NCBI GenBank assembly: GCA_020064725.1
Contig: JAGTWJ010000002.1
Coordinates: 682,001 to 746,000 of the forward strand
Length of the DNA: 64,000 bases
Direction: 5' to 3'
Source: Drechslerella dactyloides
Taxonomy: Eukaryota > Ascomycota > Orbiliomycetes > Orbiliales > Orbiliaceae
Positions within the stretch are counted from its first letter, which is position 1. Every line of letters starts with the position of its first letter. Below the pieces are notes generated by a model that made no database searches, had not been told where the DNA came from, and saw only the letters and a list, made by a program, of their open reading frames with translations. This document shows positions 23,032-33,753 of this stretch, one piece after another. The position numbers and the translations under genes are program-made.

Positions 23032-24709
23032 TGCGTTCTTTTATCTTCCGCACTATACCAAATGTTGCTCGCTCTATAGCTTACAGTGTATGTACACTAC
23101 ACTTTCCTTTGCGATCAACCTCTCGCAATATACTGATAGCTGCCGGGGTGATGCGAGATGTCTAATCGCCAATATATGGACACCATCCAAAAATATTGGT
23201 GCTTCTGACGAGGTACAATATATGGGGAACAGCAACTCTGAAACAATAGAAAAAAGTAGTCTCGGGGACGCTGAGAAAAAGGTACCAGAAGCTTGCGACT
23301 TGGGGTTAGATGCAAGATGGCGCGCTAGCGTGGTTGTGAATGTGTACTACGTTACTCAGCTTGACTGCACGCAAGACTTTAAGAAATCATAGAGATCGAT
23401 GCGTAAGAGGAATGGTGAAATTTTATGACATCTTTGGTAGTGAAATCGAAAATGCAGAGTCGGAATTTCTGTGCGACGATTGATCAGCTTGCGAGAGCCC
23501 AAGTCGATGGACAGAATTTATGGGCTCTGGCTGCCTTTGCAAACACGACCCCTCAAGCTGCGGCCATCGTCGAACACGCGCAAGTCACAAGGCTGAATGC
23601 CAAGTTCACGCTGCATGCTCGAGCCAATGATATGGTCCCGACCATCGCGCTGCTTGCTCTCATGCTCACTGGCTCGCGATACAGGCAAGGCAGCAACGTA
23701 ACCCGCAAGACAAACTCTCGGCGATATCCGTGGGAATTGTGGAGTAGTAGAAGTGCTGATGCCTGAAGTGCCTGACAGACGTACCTGACGGGCGTGCCGT
23801 GCGTGCAGAAGCGACGGATATAGGTGCATTGGGTGCAATGCATTTTGCGACGTGTGAGCGAGCTGTAGCCTCGAGCTCGATAGTTGGGGAGATCAAGAGG
23901 GCCTTTCTGAACAATGCACTGTGCTACTGAGCTAACTGTTCTCTGCGATTTGGGGAGGAACTAGCGAAATGAATACAGGAGCTTGTTCCGTCGCGTTGAC
24001 GCGTCGCTTGGTGGGTTTAGCGATAGCTGACCAACCCGTGCATGCGCGCTTTGCTTGGGCTTATTCGCTCAGCTCTAGAGGCTAACGGTGCGTAAATAAT
24101 CTTCGCAGCGCATGTAGTGAGTCACAAACTTGCAAGGTGTGGTATTTTAATATTTTAATGGCGGCCTGGGCTCTATCGATTAGGGAACGCGAGTGCGAAA
24201 TTCGCGCCCAAATTGGTCTCACAAGCTGAACCAACGCTACCATTCTCGTTGCGGTCTATTCTACCGTTCTGGGCCGCGCTTGTGGCCCTGGCGCTCTAGC
24301 TTCGAGACTATGTATATGCATATGCCAAAGTTACTAACCCACGCGGTAGGATTGAGGCTAGTCTCTTGGCCTGGTTCCGCCGCTGAATATACCAAACTGG
24401 CTATCGCGAGGCTTTGGCATGAATCGCGAGACTTTGGCTTCTGCTTAAGCCGCCACTCGTGTCAGTAAATTTAGGTGTTTGAGTGATAGTTGTGATTTTT
24501 GACATGAAGTCAAGCTTCGGAGGAGTAAAGCAAGACGCAAGCTTAGTCTCTTGGTGCTTGATAAATTGAGCCCACGAAATATACGTATAAAGGGTCCAGC
24601 CTCAATTGATCAATTCAAACCCGCTACGACTGAATTCAGCCTGTCATACGTTTTTAACTATCTCCGTAGGGCTTCAAGTTCCAAAACTATAGGCGGAACG
24701 CCCTGAGAT
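23032..24709. other. Intergenic region, no supportable gene
   Basis: About 1.7 kb. Overlapping short frames on both strands at 23425-23914 look like chance. A phrase resembling a tRNA A box lies near 23930 on the minus strand but no B box or cloverleaf follows. TATA-like sequence near 24582 (AATATACGTATAAAGG) may serve the next gene. Confidence 0.35.
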
Positions 24710-25358
24710 ATGGCAGACTCTGGATATCCAGTCGACATCCCAGACTCCTTACTTAGCGACGAGAATTGCAAAGCCGCCCTGGATGACATCCTCGCAACCC
24801 TGCGCCACCATTCTCTATCTCCAACGTCTGATAACAATACCATCAATTGGGACGAGCTCCATCGTTTACTCCAACATCACCGAGAGCTTGCAAATCAACC
24901 GCTGGGTCATGGACGCAACAGCCTAGTTTATGGGGGCTCTAAGTTCCAAGATGGAGATACGGCTCTACAGATCTCTCGAAAAGGTTAGTACTTAATCGTT
25001 CAAGTTCGATCTGATTACGGCACGGTCAAAAGTCTTCATAGGTCTTTTGTATCATATGTCATAAAGAGCTAATGAGTTGAATGGCTGGACAGCGGAAGTA
25101 GATTCCGCTGGTTTGCGGCTGGGGACAGAGGATCAAGGGGAAAATATATCGACTCCGCAGAATACCAATGCTGCCCAGATCGCGTCCGATAATATGCCCG
25201 AGCCTCATGCGGACTTCTTGCAGAACGTAGGCTCGAGGTCAGGTGGTACCGGTAGTGGCGTTCAGGGTCGAAGAGTTGAAGACGGTTTGAGCGACCTGTC
25301 TATTCACGCCAAGCTACCCGATGGGAATGGTAACTTGTATGGCTTGAAGAGGGATTGA
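24710..25358 (+). CDS. Hypothetical small protein, 179 aa
   Basis: Exons 24710-24983 and 25093-25358 close to 180 codons, with a GTTAGT donor and a GACAG acceptor. The N-terminal half looks like a folded, helix-rich segment (ENCKAALDDILATLRHHSLS, INWDELHRLLQHHRELANQP, then LGHGRNSLVYGGSKFQDGDTALQISRKG). The C-terminal half is polar and likely disordered (GTEDQGENISTPQNTNAAQ, RSGGTGSGVQGRRVEDG). There is no signal peptide or membrane helix. I do not recognise the family. The glycine-containing LGHGRNSLVYGG faintly recalls a kinase-type loop but is too short to claim anything. Confidence 0.5.
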
Positions 25359-26392
25359 TTCGACGGGTATATATTGCGCTATATATTTCTAGGCCAACCC
25401 ATTAATTTGTTATACTATCCTGGGCCTTGTGGATCTACCTTTTCAGGGGAAGTGGCGTCGAAACCGTTGATGCCTCCCCAGCAATGTAACAACACAAGTG
25501 TTGAAGTGGTAATTTTACAGTCTCGTGGAAAATGTTACGGGTCAGCAGCAGCCCTTCCAATCGCTGCTATTGATAGTTTAGCGGTAACAGATATGTACTT
25601 AAGTACCTAGGTAGAATGTCTCGAGAGAGACTGTAGCTTACAGGTTCATAGCACGGACAAGCCGAGTCGATTGGAAATTCCAAGTTCATCCATATGTAGA
25701 ATTGCTTAAATATTTGCTGGCTTGCACGCACCTTCGTTATCCACAAGCAATGCCTTCTGACTTGAGGGAGCATCGTGATATCAATTGATCAAATTGTATA
25801 TATACAAATGTAGTACGTATTTTCGTGCAAAGGAATTCGGACACATAGAGCAATAGCAGGCCCGCGCTTCAAGCGCCGACGCATAGTTGTATTCCAGCGT
25901 CCGGGACTGAATAGATCTGATGAATTGCCTTCATTTTGGCTGAGTTAAATAGAAGATTCGATGCAAGTAGACAATACGTGATGCTCGTTCTCAAAGATAT
26001 AGCGAATAGATGTTCGGAAGGTTTGAAGACACGTTCAGACGTCTAGGCAGCCGCGTGATAGGTTAAGGAACAGTCGGTGGTTTCGAGCACTTGTCTCGTA
26101 AACCAGAAGCTGGACTCACGTAGTCGAGCACCCCGTGAACTAAATTTATAAAGCTATATATCAGTTTGAGTCGTTGCATGATTTAGGAATCCCTGGGAGT
26201 ATTCTAAGGACCATTGAGTTGTAACAGGAAGCATACAGAGGTGACTATAAAATTAGGCCCACGAACATCGGCAGTACTTCTGCTCCTTCTTCTTTCTTCT
26301 CCCCTTTGCCTCATCCACCAAAGATTTCCATCACACATCGAATTACTCCCCCGATTCCTTATCTTTGGACCGCAGCATCCTCCAAGATAACC
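25359..26392. other. Intergenic region, AT-rich
   Basis: About 1 kb with no convincing gene. TATA-like runs (TATATATACAAATG) lie near 25796, and a pyrimidine-rich stretch (26275-26310) lies immediately upstream of the next start, as is common in fungal promoters. Confidence 0.35.
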
Positions 26393-27130
26393 ATGGAGGG
26401 AGTCAAGATGATCTTTAGCCTCCTCTTCACTCTCTGCTTCTGGGTCCCTCGCTGCCTCGCCGCTCCAGTCTCCAACCCCACCACCGATGGAGAGTCGCTG
26501 GCCGCCACCGAGTTTCTCGAAGGCATAACTTGGGTTGGCCCCGTCCATCCAGGCGGCGTCAACCACACATTCTTCGGCAACGTCGACCAGATCCGCCAGC
26601 AGATTAAAACTGCTCCTGGTTTCGACCCGGCTATCTTCAACTCCAATGCCGCTACCACCGCCAATGTTACCGATCTCGAACGCTTTCTTGAAGGCCGCGC
26701 CCCTCACTACAACATTCAATGCGTCCGCTCTTCGCTGACATATGAGGGCGGATACCTCCCAGCTTTCATCGACAACATCATCAAGATCAAGGCCCTGCCG
26801 GGTGGGTGTTTTGTCGATGGTCCTGGCTGCAAACGATTTGCTTGTAGCAAGAACGCGTCTCTGGGGCTTTGCAATAGCAAAACTATCCGTCTTGAATTCA
26901 CTTGCCAGGAGTTGGCCCGCATCAGCGAGATCATGGTCCGAGTATTCGTCGACGACTACCTCAAGAAAACCAGGGCCTGTAATGTCTCGCCAAAGAGCAA
27001 AGGTGAAACGGTTTACTACAAGAGTACCGTATACTGGACTGACGATGGGAAGTGGTGGTTCGTGCAGGCGTATGGTGCTCCGTGCCTTACTCCTGTCCCC
27101 ACGATTCCGGAACCGTGGCCTAGAATGTAG
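26393..27130 (+). CDS. Secreted cysteine-rich protein of unknown function, 245 aa
   Basis: Single exon. I choose the ATG at 26393 because it begins a clear signal peptide (MEGVKMIFSLLFTLCFWVPRCLAA, cleavage near LAAPV); the frame is open upstream to 26306, but those 29 residues would bury the signal. The mature chain carries sequons in VNHTFF, ANVTDL and KNASLG and about eight cysteines, most after residue 105 (IQCVRSS, GGCFVDGPGCKRFACSKN, GLCNS, FTCQELA, RACNVS, APCLTP), implying several disulfides. A helix-like segment (CQELARISEIMVRVFVDDYLKK) sits among them, and the chain ends with tryptophan-rich VYWTDDGKWWFVQAYGAPC. I do not recognise a characterised family; an extracellular or wall-associated role is inferred from the signal peptide and disulfide pattern only. 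Confidence 0.75.
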   Translation: MEGVKMIFSLLFTLCFWVPRCLAAPVSNPTTDGESLAATEFLEGITWVGPVHPGGVNHTFFGNVDQIRQQIKTAPGFDPAIFNSNAATTANVTDLERFLEGRAPHYNIQCVRSSLTYEGGYLPAFIDNIIKIKALPGGCFVDGPGCKRFACSKNASLGLCNSKTIRLEFTCQELARISEIMVRVFVDDYLKKTRACNVSPKSKGETVYYKSTVYWTDDGKWWFVQAYGAPCLTPVPTIPEPWPRM

Positions 27131-27961
27131 GTAGGCTTGTACGGGTTAGCAGACTTGATACATCCTAGTCGGTATGGTGGTTAGGTGAGTTTTACTTCTC
27201 CCTCTCCATATCGTAGTTATCATCTCAACTAATATATCGATCGGTAGCCATTCCGGCATGAGTCGGCAAGACGGCCCTACGATTACATTTCCATATGCGA
27301 TTCTCACCGAACAGGTCTTCGTCGTTTCCTTTACACTGTCTCCATTTCATGTCAATACTCGCTTTCGTTCGTTATAGTGCAACCATTTGTACTCTTACAA
27401 CTCACCCGTCGGTAGCCACACGCAATGAAGCCGCTGATGACTTCAATTAGACTCCCATAATCTCGAAGAACGTGTGATGGTAGCATGTCAGGTGATATAA
27501 ATGCAGTTGTGGTAGGTTTGCATCTCAAACGAACAGATGCAGGCAGGGTCATGTTTGAACCATTACAATAGGATGAGATTGTTGAATGATGAAAGAGAGA
27601 ATGAGTCCTCCTGTATACAGCAGTGTTTATATATACATCATGCTACCAGCGGATTCTATTACGGGAAATTTGGTTGATAAGCGTGGCAGGACATATATCC
27701 TGTTCACGGGTGGACGTTTGTTGCTTTGCACGGCTTGGACAGAGATTATAAGACGTTTCTGCATTGAGCTGGAGCTGCAGCGCTGGTTATCTATTCGGAG
27801 TTTGGTAGTCTGATCTGCTAGAAAAGTCTAGTGAACATGAATCCTCTGCAGCAAGCTGTAAGAGTCTGGTAAAAGCCCCTGGTAACTGCTGGTAATAACC
27901 GCCCTCGATACAATATGAAGGATTCCAATGCTAACTAGAAAGTATCAGCAGCTGAGATTGG
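27131..27961. other. Tail-to-tail spacer
   Basis: An 831-bp spacer between the secreted protein and NOP13. Short frames on both strands (longest 75 codons) show no features. I see no repeat. Confidence 0.35.
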
Positions 27962-29221
27962 TCAATCAAATGTAACCTTTTTGCCAGTGCCCTCTACAAT
28001 TCTACCGGTGAGCCTGGACTCAACAGTCTTCGCCTGCTTCTCTTCGACGGTAAGTTCCTTCCTCGGCCCACCGGCACGGTCTCTCCTGTCCGAGCCATCT
28101 CTGTTCCCGTGCCCTCGTTGAGAGGGCTCCCCCCCACCGTCCTCAGGCTTTGAATCACCAAATCTCTTCTTGTATCTGGTTGTCGGGTCTTCTCCATACT
28201 CTAATCTTAGCTTCCTCCCACCCATGAATGTGTATGGATTCCTTTTGTTCTTCTTTTCTTTCTTCAGACTCTTCCTCTTCTTCTTAGGTTGATCATCGTC
28301 ACTTTCACCACTTCCCTTCTCGGCGTCTTCATCCTCGTCCTCTGACTCTTCGTCCTCAGATTCGAGGGCACCTTCAATCTTTCCTGCAAACACATTCTCT
28401 GCACTCTTCAGCTCCTCGAAATCGACCCAACAGAAGCCCTTGCATTTCCCTGAATCCTGGAATGTCATGAAACGGACCTTCCTGATCTTTCCAGCAGGGC
28501 TGAAGTGGCTGAAGACTTCCGCCTCTTTGACCTCATACCCCAAATTCCCGACAAACACGCTCCTGGACGGCGGATTCGATCCGCCACTTATGCTGCCTTT
28601 ATCCGATGCTTTCTTCGGGTCATCCTCCGGTCGACCATTGAAATCTGTCGACGCCTTTATCAGAACCTTCCGTCCGTTGTATAGCGTCTCCGAGAGTGCT
28701 AAGGCGTGGGATATGCAGCCGGCCGTTAAGAAATCGACGTATGCGAAGCCCTTGTTCTGGTTTTTGAACTTGGTTGACTTCGGCAGATGAACCCGTGTGA
28801 TATCCTTCTGTCTGATACCTGACCCGGAGCCTTCCACGCCGTCATCTCCATCTTCTCCTGACCCTCTCGTGAAGAATCGTATCAGGTCCTCACGAGTCGT
28901 AGAGAAGCTAAGATTGCCGATCCAGACGCCATAGGGACTTCGTTTCGAGGCACTCGCTGTAGTTCCGGCCGGTGCTTCGCCTTCTTGTGCTCCTTTCTTG
29001 GATCGGTCGATGAGCGGCACATTGAGGGAGGTGAGAGCGTCAGTGTCGACACCTTTCGATTTCAGCTTCTTCAGCTTGCGCAGGTCCTTCTTGGATGGCG
29101 GTTCGGGAAGATTGACGTCGATCTCAAGCTCCTTCTCGGGATTCTCCAGTGAGGAGTGTTTTCGCTTCTTCGACGACTTATCTTTCGTCGGTTCGACGGG
29201 CGACGAAACTTGCTGAGCCAT
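27962..29221 (-). CDS. NOP13: Nucleolar RNA-binding protein Nop13-like, two RRMs, 419 aa
   Basis: Single exon. The frame is open further upstream, but the ATG at 29221 (MAQQVSSPVEPTKDKSSKKR) is the likely start; the additional upstream 39 residues have no homologue-like character. The order is a basic N-terminal region with a K-rich helix (KKDLRKLKKLKSKG), RRM1 around residues 107-200 (RNP2 VWIGNLSF, RNP1 KGFAYVDF), RRM2 around 222-310 (RNP2 VFVGNLGY, RNP1 KGFCWVDF), an acidic stretch (SEDEESEDEDEDAEKGSG) inserted just after RRM2's RNP1 region, the basic block KKKRKSLKKEKKNKRNPYTF and RKLRLEYGED, and an RG/RD-rich tail. This layout is that of yeast Nop13p/Nop12p, nucleolar proteins of pre-60S ribosome assembly. 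Confidence 0.88.
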   Translation of the reverse strand: MAQQVSSPVEPTKDKSSKKRKHSSLENPEKELEIDVNLPEPPSKKDLRKLKKLKSKGVDTDALTSLNVPLIDRSKKGAQEGEAPAGTTASASKRSPYGVWIGNLSFSTTREDLIRFFTRGSGEDGDDGVEGSGSGIRQKDITRVHLPKSTKFKNQNKGFAYVDFLTAGCISHALALSETLYNGRKVLIKASTDFNGRPEDDPKKASDKGSISGGSNPPSRSVFVGNLGYEVKEAEVFSHFSPAGKIRKVRFMTFQDSGKCKGFCWVDFEELKSAENVFAGKIEGALESEDEESEDEDEDAEKGSGESDDDQPKKKRKSLKKEKKNKRNPYTFMGGRKLRLEYGEDPTTRYKKRFGDSKPEDGGGEPSQRGHGNRDGSDRRDRAGGPRKELTVEEKQAKTVESRLTGRIVEGTGKKVTFD

Positions 29222-30273
29222 TGTGAATGTACCGTTGATTTTCTGGCGGGCGAAGCGTGGAGTCCAAAACCGAGTCGCTGCTGTCGCAAAATTTTGAGCG
29301 TGCCAAGACGGCGCTCGCTTAACCCCGAACGATCTCACGTTGTCTTTCGCGCCAACGCGTCAAACTCTCCCGCACCTAACTCGCGTTCGAGATAACGGGT
29401 TCAACTGCTGTTTTGTCAAGGATCAGAGTCCAAAGGAAATCGGCGCCCAGATCTGGCATCGCGGTATCGTTTTCTAGTAGCCAATTATTCCGAAGTGCCC
29501 TATCCGGCCAATGGCTTCATTGTGGCTGTAAGCGAACACAGCCTTCTTTCGGAGGAACCCACAAACCAGGCGTCGACTGTAGGACGCAGGATACACGGGA
29601 CAGAAGGCAGAACCAGGCCCGTGCTGTCTACGGCTTCCTCAATTGTGCAAAATCGGTGCTGCGGTACGGCTGGTCGGACTCTCCAGCAGTGTAACGGCCG
29701 CCAGAGGTTCCGACGCTTCACTTAAATACAAATCATACTAGCATTCTTTCGGGCCTGCAGTGCCCATGCTTTAGTTCTATTTAAAGTATCTGCACCGCTG
29801 CGACAAGAGATCCTTACTAATGAGCTAGCCCTGTTCTCTAGGGCGAAGGCAGCCTCGGCGTTGGATGCAAGTATTAATTAATTGATCTGGACCCGAACCA
29901 GCATCCCGGCTCTACGTCGCACAGCTATGCATCTTGCGTGGACACTCCCACTTCTAGAATAACAATATTTTCAAGCCATCCTGGGCGTAAGACTCGCATT
30001 TTTTGATGTCATATCATAATCTCCCGCTGACCTCTCGAAGTTGAGCGTTCTCGAACTACACAACCTGAAGAATTTCGAAACAAAGAAACTCGAACCCAGT
30101 TCATGCGTTTTCTGGCCCTAGATCTGGTGCCCCAAGTCACAACCACATAGTTCGGGAAATTTCGCCTACGAGGCAGCTTAGAACCAAATATTGCGGGATC
30201 TTATATATAAAGGAGAGCTACAGTCGGCTGGTAACCACAGCGGCTAGACCGTCGCCCACCAGCCTCGAAATTA
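29222..30273. other. Intergenic region between NOP13 and a BTB-like gene
   Basis: About 1 kb, divergent. Overlapping frames at 29413-29725 on both strands are unsupported. AT-rich islands lie near 29870-29882 and TATATATAAAGG at 30202-30213 is a plausible TATA box about 65 nt upstream of the BTB-like start. Confidence 0.35.
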
Positions 30274-31381
30274 ATGCATTTCATATGGTTCACTCGCGAA
30301 CCAGACCTCATCGTCGAGCTCTCGCTCGAAGGCGACCAGAAGACAGAGACATACATCTTTCTCGTGGCTACGGTGCCGCTACGGCTAGCGTCACCCGTAT
30401 GGGACTGCATGCTGAAACCGAAGAACGGGTTCAAACCGCTTCCCGACACAATAATCAACGGCATGCCGATGCGCGTGTTAAAATTATACGATGACGACAT
30501 ATCTGCGCTCGGGTGGATCTTCAACATCATACATTTCCAAACAGACCAAGTCCCGCGGGAGCTGAGCTACGACAACTTATTAGCCGTCACGGTGCTCTGC
30601 GACAAGTATAATTTGCAGAACGCGGTGATGCCATGGGCGGAAGGATGGGTCAAATGCCTTCTACCTGTCGGGGATACGACAAGGAACTACCAAGACGCGA
30701 ATTATCAGTTCAAAGAAGGGATTGAGGACTGGCTATTCATCGGGAATACATTTTTCAAGGTCGACGGTTTTGTGCAATTTTGCCCTAAAATTCTCAGCGT
30801 GCTCGTCGAGGAGATTGTTGGAGAAATGGACAATATGGATACTGCAATACGAGAGCCAAAGGGCACAGATGGGGATACAATCAAAGTCAGCTTTGACCTA
30901 ATCCCAGATGCGTTATTCCGTGCGTACAATCGGCCCGACTGCGAAAGTCATCTAATTTGAGCACTTGCTGATGGAGAAGTTTCCAGGGAACATCAAAAAT
31001 AGTCGCAAACGCATATTCGATAATGCGTTACCGAAATTAAAGCTAGTCTTAGACGCGATACACCAATTCAGGGAGGTGATAGGAATCATCTCTTCGGATA
31101 CCAGCACTAAGGCCTGCCAGAGTGCCATCGGTTGCTACGAAGTCTCGCTGGTATCGAGTATAGGCTCGAGCCCAGAAGGTTCTTACTATGACATTGAAGC
31201 CCTATACTGCGAATCGTGTATCAGGAGGGAGGTGCCGGTTTGGAGGCTCGAGGAAAGAGTCGACAAGCTACAATCGATCGAGCGTTATTATTTCCATAGA
31301 CATGGGAGAGAGACGGTCGCCGAGAAGAAACCAAAACATAGCGACCATGTCAGGCTGCGGAGCAGGCTCAGTTTATTTTGA
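30274..31381 (+). CDS. BTB/POZ-like fungal protein, paralogue 1, 346 aa
   Basis: Exons 30274-30919 and 30987-31381 close to 347 codons; the 67-nt intron has donor GTGCGT, branch GCTGATG and acceptor TTCCAG. Without the intron the gene looks frameshifted. The first 110 residues follow the fungal BTB pattern: EPDLIVELSLEG, a strand YIFLVATVPL, then ASPVWDCML, KLYDDDISALGWIFNIIHF, VPRELSYDNLLAVTVLCDKY and the A-V-x-PWA-x-GWV helix. The second exon continues with a helical region (RNIKNSRKRIFDNALPKLK) and two cysteines (LYCESC) before a basic tail. BTB folds mediate dimerisation or Cul3 binding; this fungal subgroup has no assigned partner. It resembles the gene at 36651-38215 in domain layout but is much diverged. 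The start could be preceded by unseen sequence. Confidence 0.7.
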
Positions 31382-33753
31382 GCCTAGCAATTGCAACCGG
31401 AGATCCGGTTATATATATCCACCAGTGAACCGTGGCAAGCGCAATGTCATAAGGGGACTTACACCGCGTAGCAATACCGATGCAAACCTCTTTTAAGCTT
31501 CGAACAAGCTCTACCTACCATTAAGAAGGAATCTTACTTACGTAACGAGCAGAAGTGCTGAGTATGTCGTGGCGGTAGTACACCAAACCAACCGCATGTT
31601 CTTTGACCCACGAGAGCGGCTCTCTACACGCACTTTTCATGGGTGTACCAACTCAGAAACCGACCAAGACCTAAACTCTAATGTTTCATCTCCGTCTCGA
31701 TTTAATGCACGGGCTCTATTTCGTCGTTATTCGCGATAGAAACTGCTAATCTTACAACGAGCTCAGGTCTTGTGGTTGGGCTTGCAACGGCTGATATGAG
31801 GCGCTTGTGGATCCGAGCCTTGTTTAATGCTTCTATAGCAGGCAGATGTTAATGACGATTCGATTGGTTAATTAGGAGAGGATCGGAGCTATTCCATATT
31901 ATGCATCCTTCCACAAATAAGATTACACGGTTGCTCAATGTTCATATGAGGTCTTATATCCGATCATCTCCGATCCTCTCCTGATCAACCAATTGTCAAT
32001 TAGATCCCAATTGTGGCTTTCGACAGTTGCCCCGCAATCGAGAAGCCTCCCGCGATGATTAATTCAGATCGTGACAAGTATCCTACTCTCACATGTGACA
32101 TTTTACCGACACTTCATAACACCGCGGAGGATACCAACCGGTTGTTGGCCGTAGAAGGAGATGATACATATGCTAGAAGCTCCAGCTAATCTCACAGAGC
32201 ACCAAAACTGCTATCATCTACCGCATAGTCATGCCCCGTAACGTACCATACCTTAAGTGGCGAGGTGGTACGGACTTAGATTCATCATAACCCTTTGACT
32301 TTTGATAAATTTTCTTACTTGTTACCTTACATGAGCTCAACCTATTTGTGAGCCTTTCCGATTAATTTCAATAATTTGAGAGCTTCAAATGAAGAAAAAT
32401 GTATTATTCCGCGAGACCATGTTATTTCAGGTTTTCGTTGAACGGACTTTAAACTTCGGAGGTAAAGAGCACCTGTAGATCATAGGCCAGATCAAGCTGA
32501 ATATAGTCATCTGTGCAGTACACGGCCTGCCACGATATATAGGGAAAGGTAGCATTACAGAATGCTAGGTCCATCTATATGACTATAGAAACGCCAATAC
32601 CCGACTGCGGGGGGTTTGTTAAACTGGAAAAGTTAGTAAATAAGTATTGACTTATACATGCGTAGTGGGCGCGTGATATTGCCTTAATACGTAAATGAGC
32701 ATGCCCGTTACAGAATTAGAATTAAGGTCATGCTTCATAAGCCATACGTAGATACTTATATTGTTACATCCTTGTTATTAAATACATAATGACAAGTTTA
32801 GTTATCGAATATCCGTTAGGCGGCAGAGTCATATGCTTTATGCTACTGCAAACCGAAGATCAGAAGCTAGAATCTCAAAGGCTATTTCCTCAGTATACAA
32901 GACAATACGTATCTTATCGCTTCCGAAATGACGTTTCGGTATTCCTTATCTCTTATACAACAAACTGAAAACCCTTGACAAGTTGACACTGCAGCTTGCA
33001 TGGTCGGGTGTCCATCTAGTCCATCATGACGCGTGCCTCGGGACTATTATCCGTGGAAGTTTGTGAGCAAGGAGATAGCAGCTGGAGAAGATCACAGATC
33101 TAGAAAGTCTGGGTTTATGCGCTGCGAGACCAGGTTTATGTAGAGTTCCTGGTATTGTATAGAGCCTCGAAACCAAGGGCACCAGGCTTACATAATGTGC
33201 TGATCACTGTTCAACGAGAATGCCTGTGGCCCGAGACTAGATCATATGTGGAAACTGTGCTGTGCATATCAGCAGGAAACAACACTACATCCATGTTGGG
33301 ATCTGGAAACCCTGCTCTCATCCTTGACGATAGGAACTTTTGGAACAACGGAAAGACTGGGTGTACAAATGCCATAAAGGTATATCATCGTATTCCTATG
33401 TCACAAAACCCGGCCAAGACCTTCTCCGGAGAATTGGTCAGGGCGGCCAACCCAGCTTTTCCCATCGGCGTATGATCGGCACCACGGTACCGCATCATTG
33501 GAAGCATGATAAACTATCCCTACTGACCTACCCAGGATAGGCAGGTCAGATACTTTGGTGGTATATCGATCTGCTGCGACCGTTTGGTACCGCGATCCTT
33601 GGTAGAAGATATAAAGAGCATAGAGCCTCAAGAGTTCAGTTGCGCCTTATTCGATCCCGCTATAATATTATATCGATCCTAATCCATCTATATTGGCAGA
33701 CTCCATCTTAACTACAATTCACTAAGCCAACTTTAATTACAATTACCACTGTT
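31382..33753. other. Long AT-rich intergenic region with MITE-like element
   Basis: About 2.4 kb, one of the most AT-rich parts of the window. It holds the inverted-repeat element at 31861-31995 described separately. A 106-codon frame at 33155-33475 and an overlapping minus-strand frame have no features. The last 150 bp before the chitinase contain TATA-like sequence (ATAATATTATATCG near 33661). Confidence 0.4.
31861..31995. mobile_element. MITE-like element with 28-bp imperfect terminal inverted repeats
   Basis: The left end (31861-31888, starting CGATTGGTTAATTAGGAGAG) and the reverse complement of the right end (31968-31995, starting CAATTGGTTGATCAGGAGAG) match at 25 of 28 positions, including an uninterrupted AGGAGAGGATCGGAG. 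The total is 135 bp, AT-rich inside and without a coding frame. I could not define a clean target-site duplication, so calling it a transposon rather than a hairpin regulatory element is inference. Confidence 0.45.

Noticed and set aside
23890..23950. Second tRNA-like A box on the minus strand (TTAGCTCAGTAG)
   Set aside because: No B box or acceptor stem could be found.
30910..30990. Apparent frameshift in the first BTB-like gene (stop after HLI, continuation in another frame)
   Set aside because: A 67-nt intron (30920-30986) with GTGCGT donor, CTGAT branch and TTCCAG acceptor joins both frames exactly and gives a sensible 346-residue protein, so the gene is not a pseudogene on this evidence.
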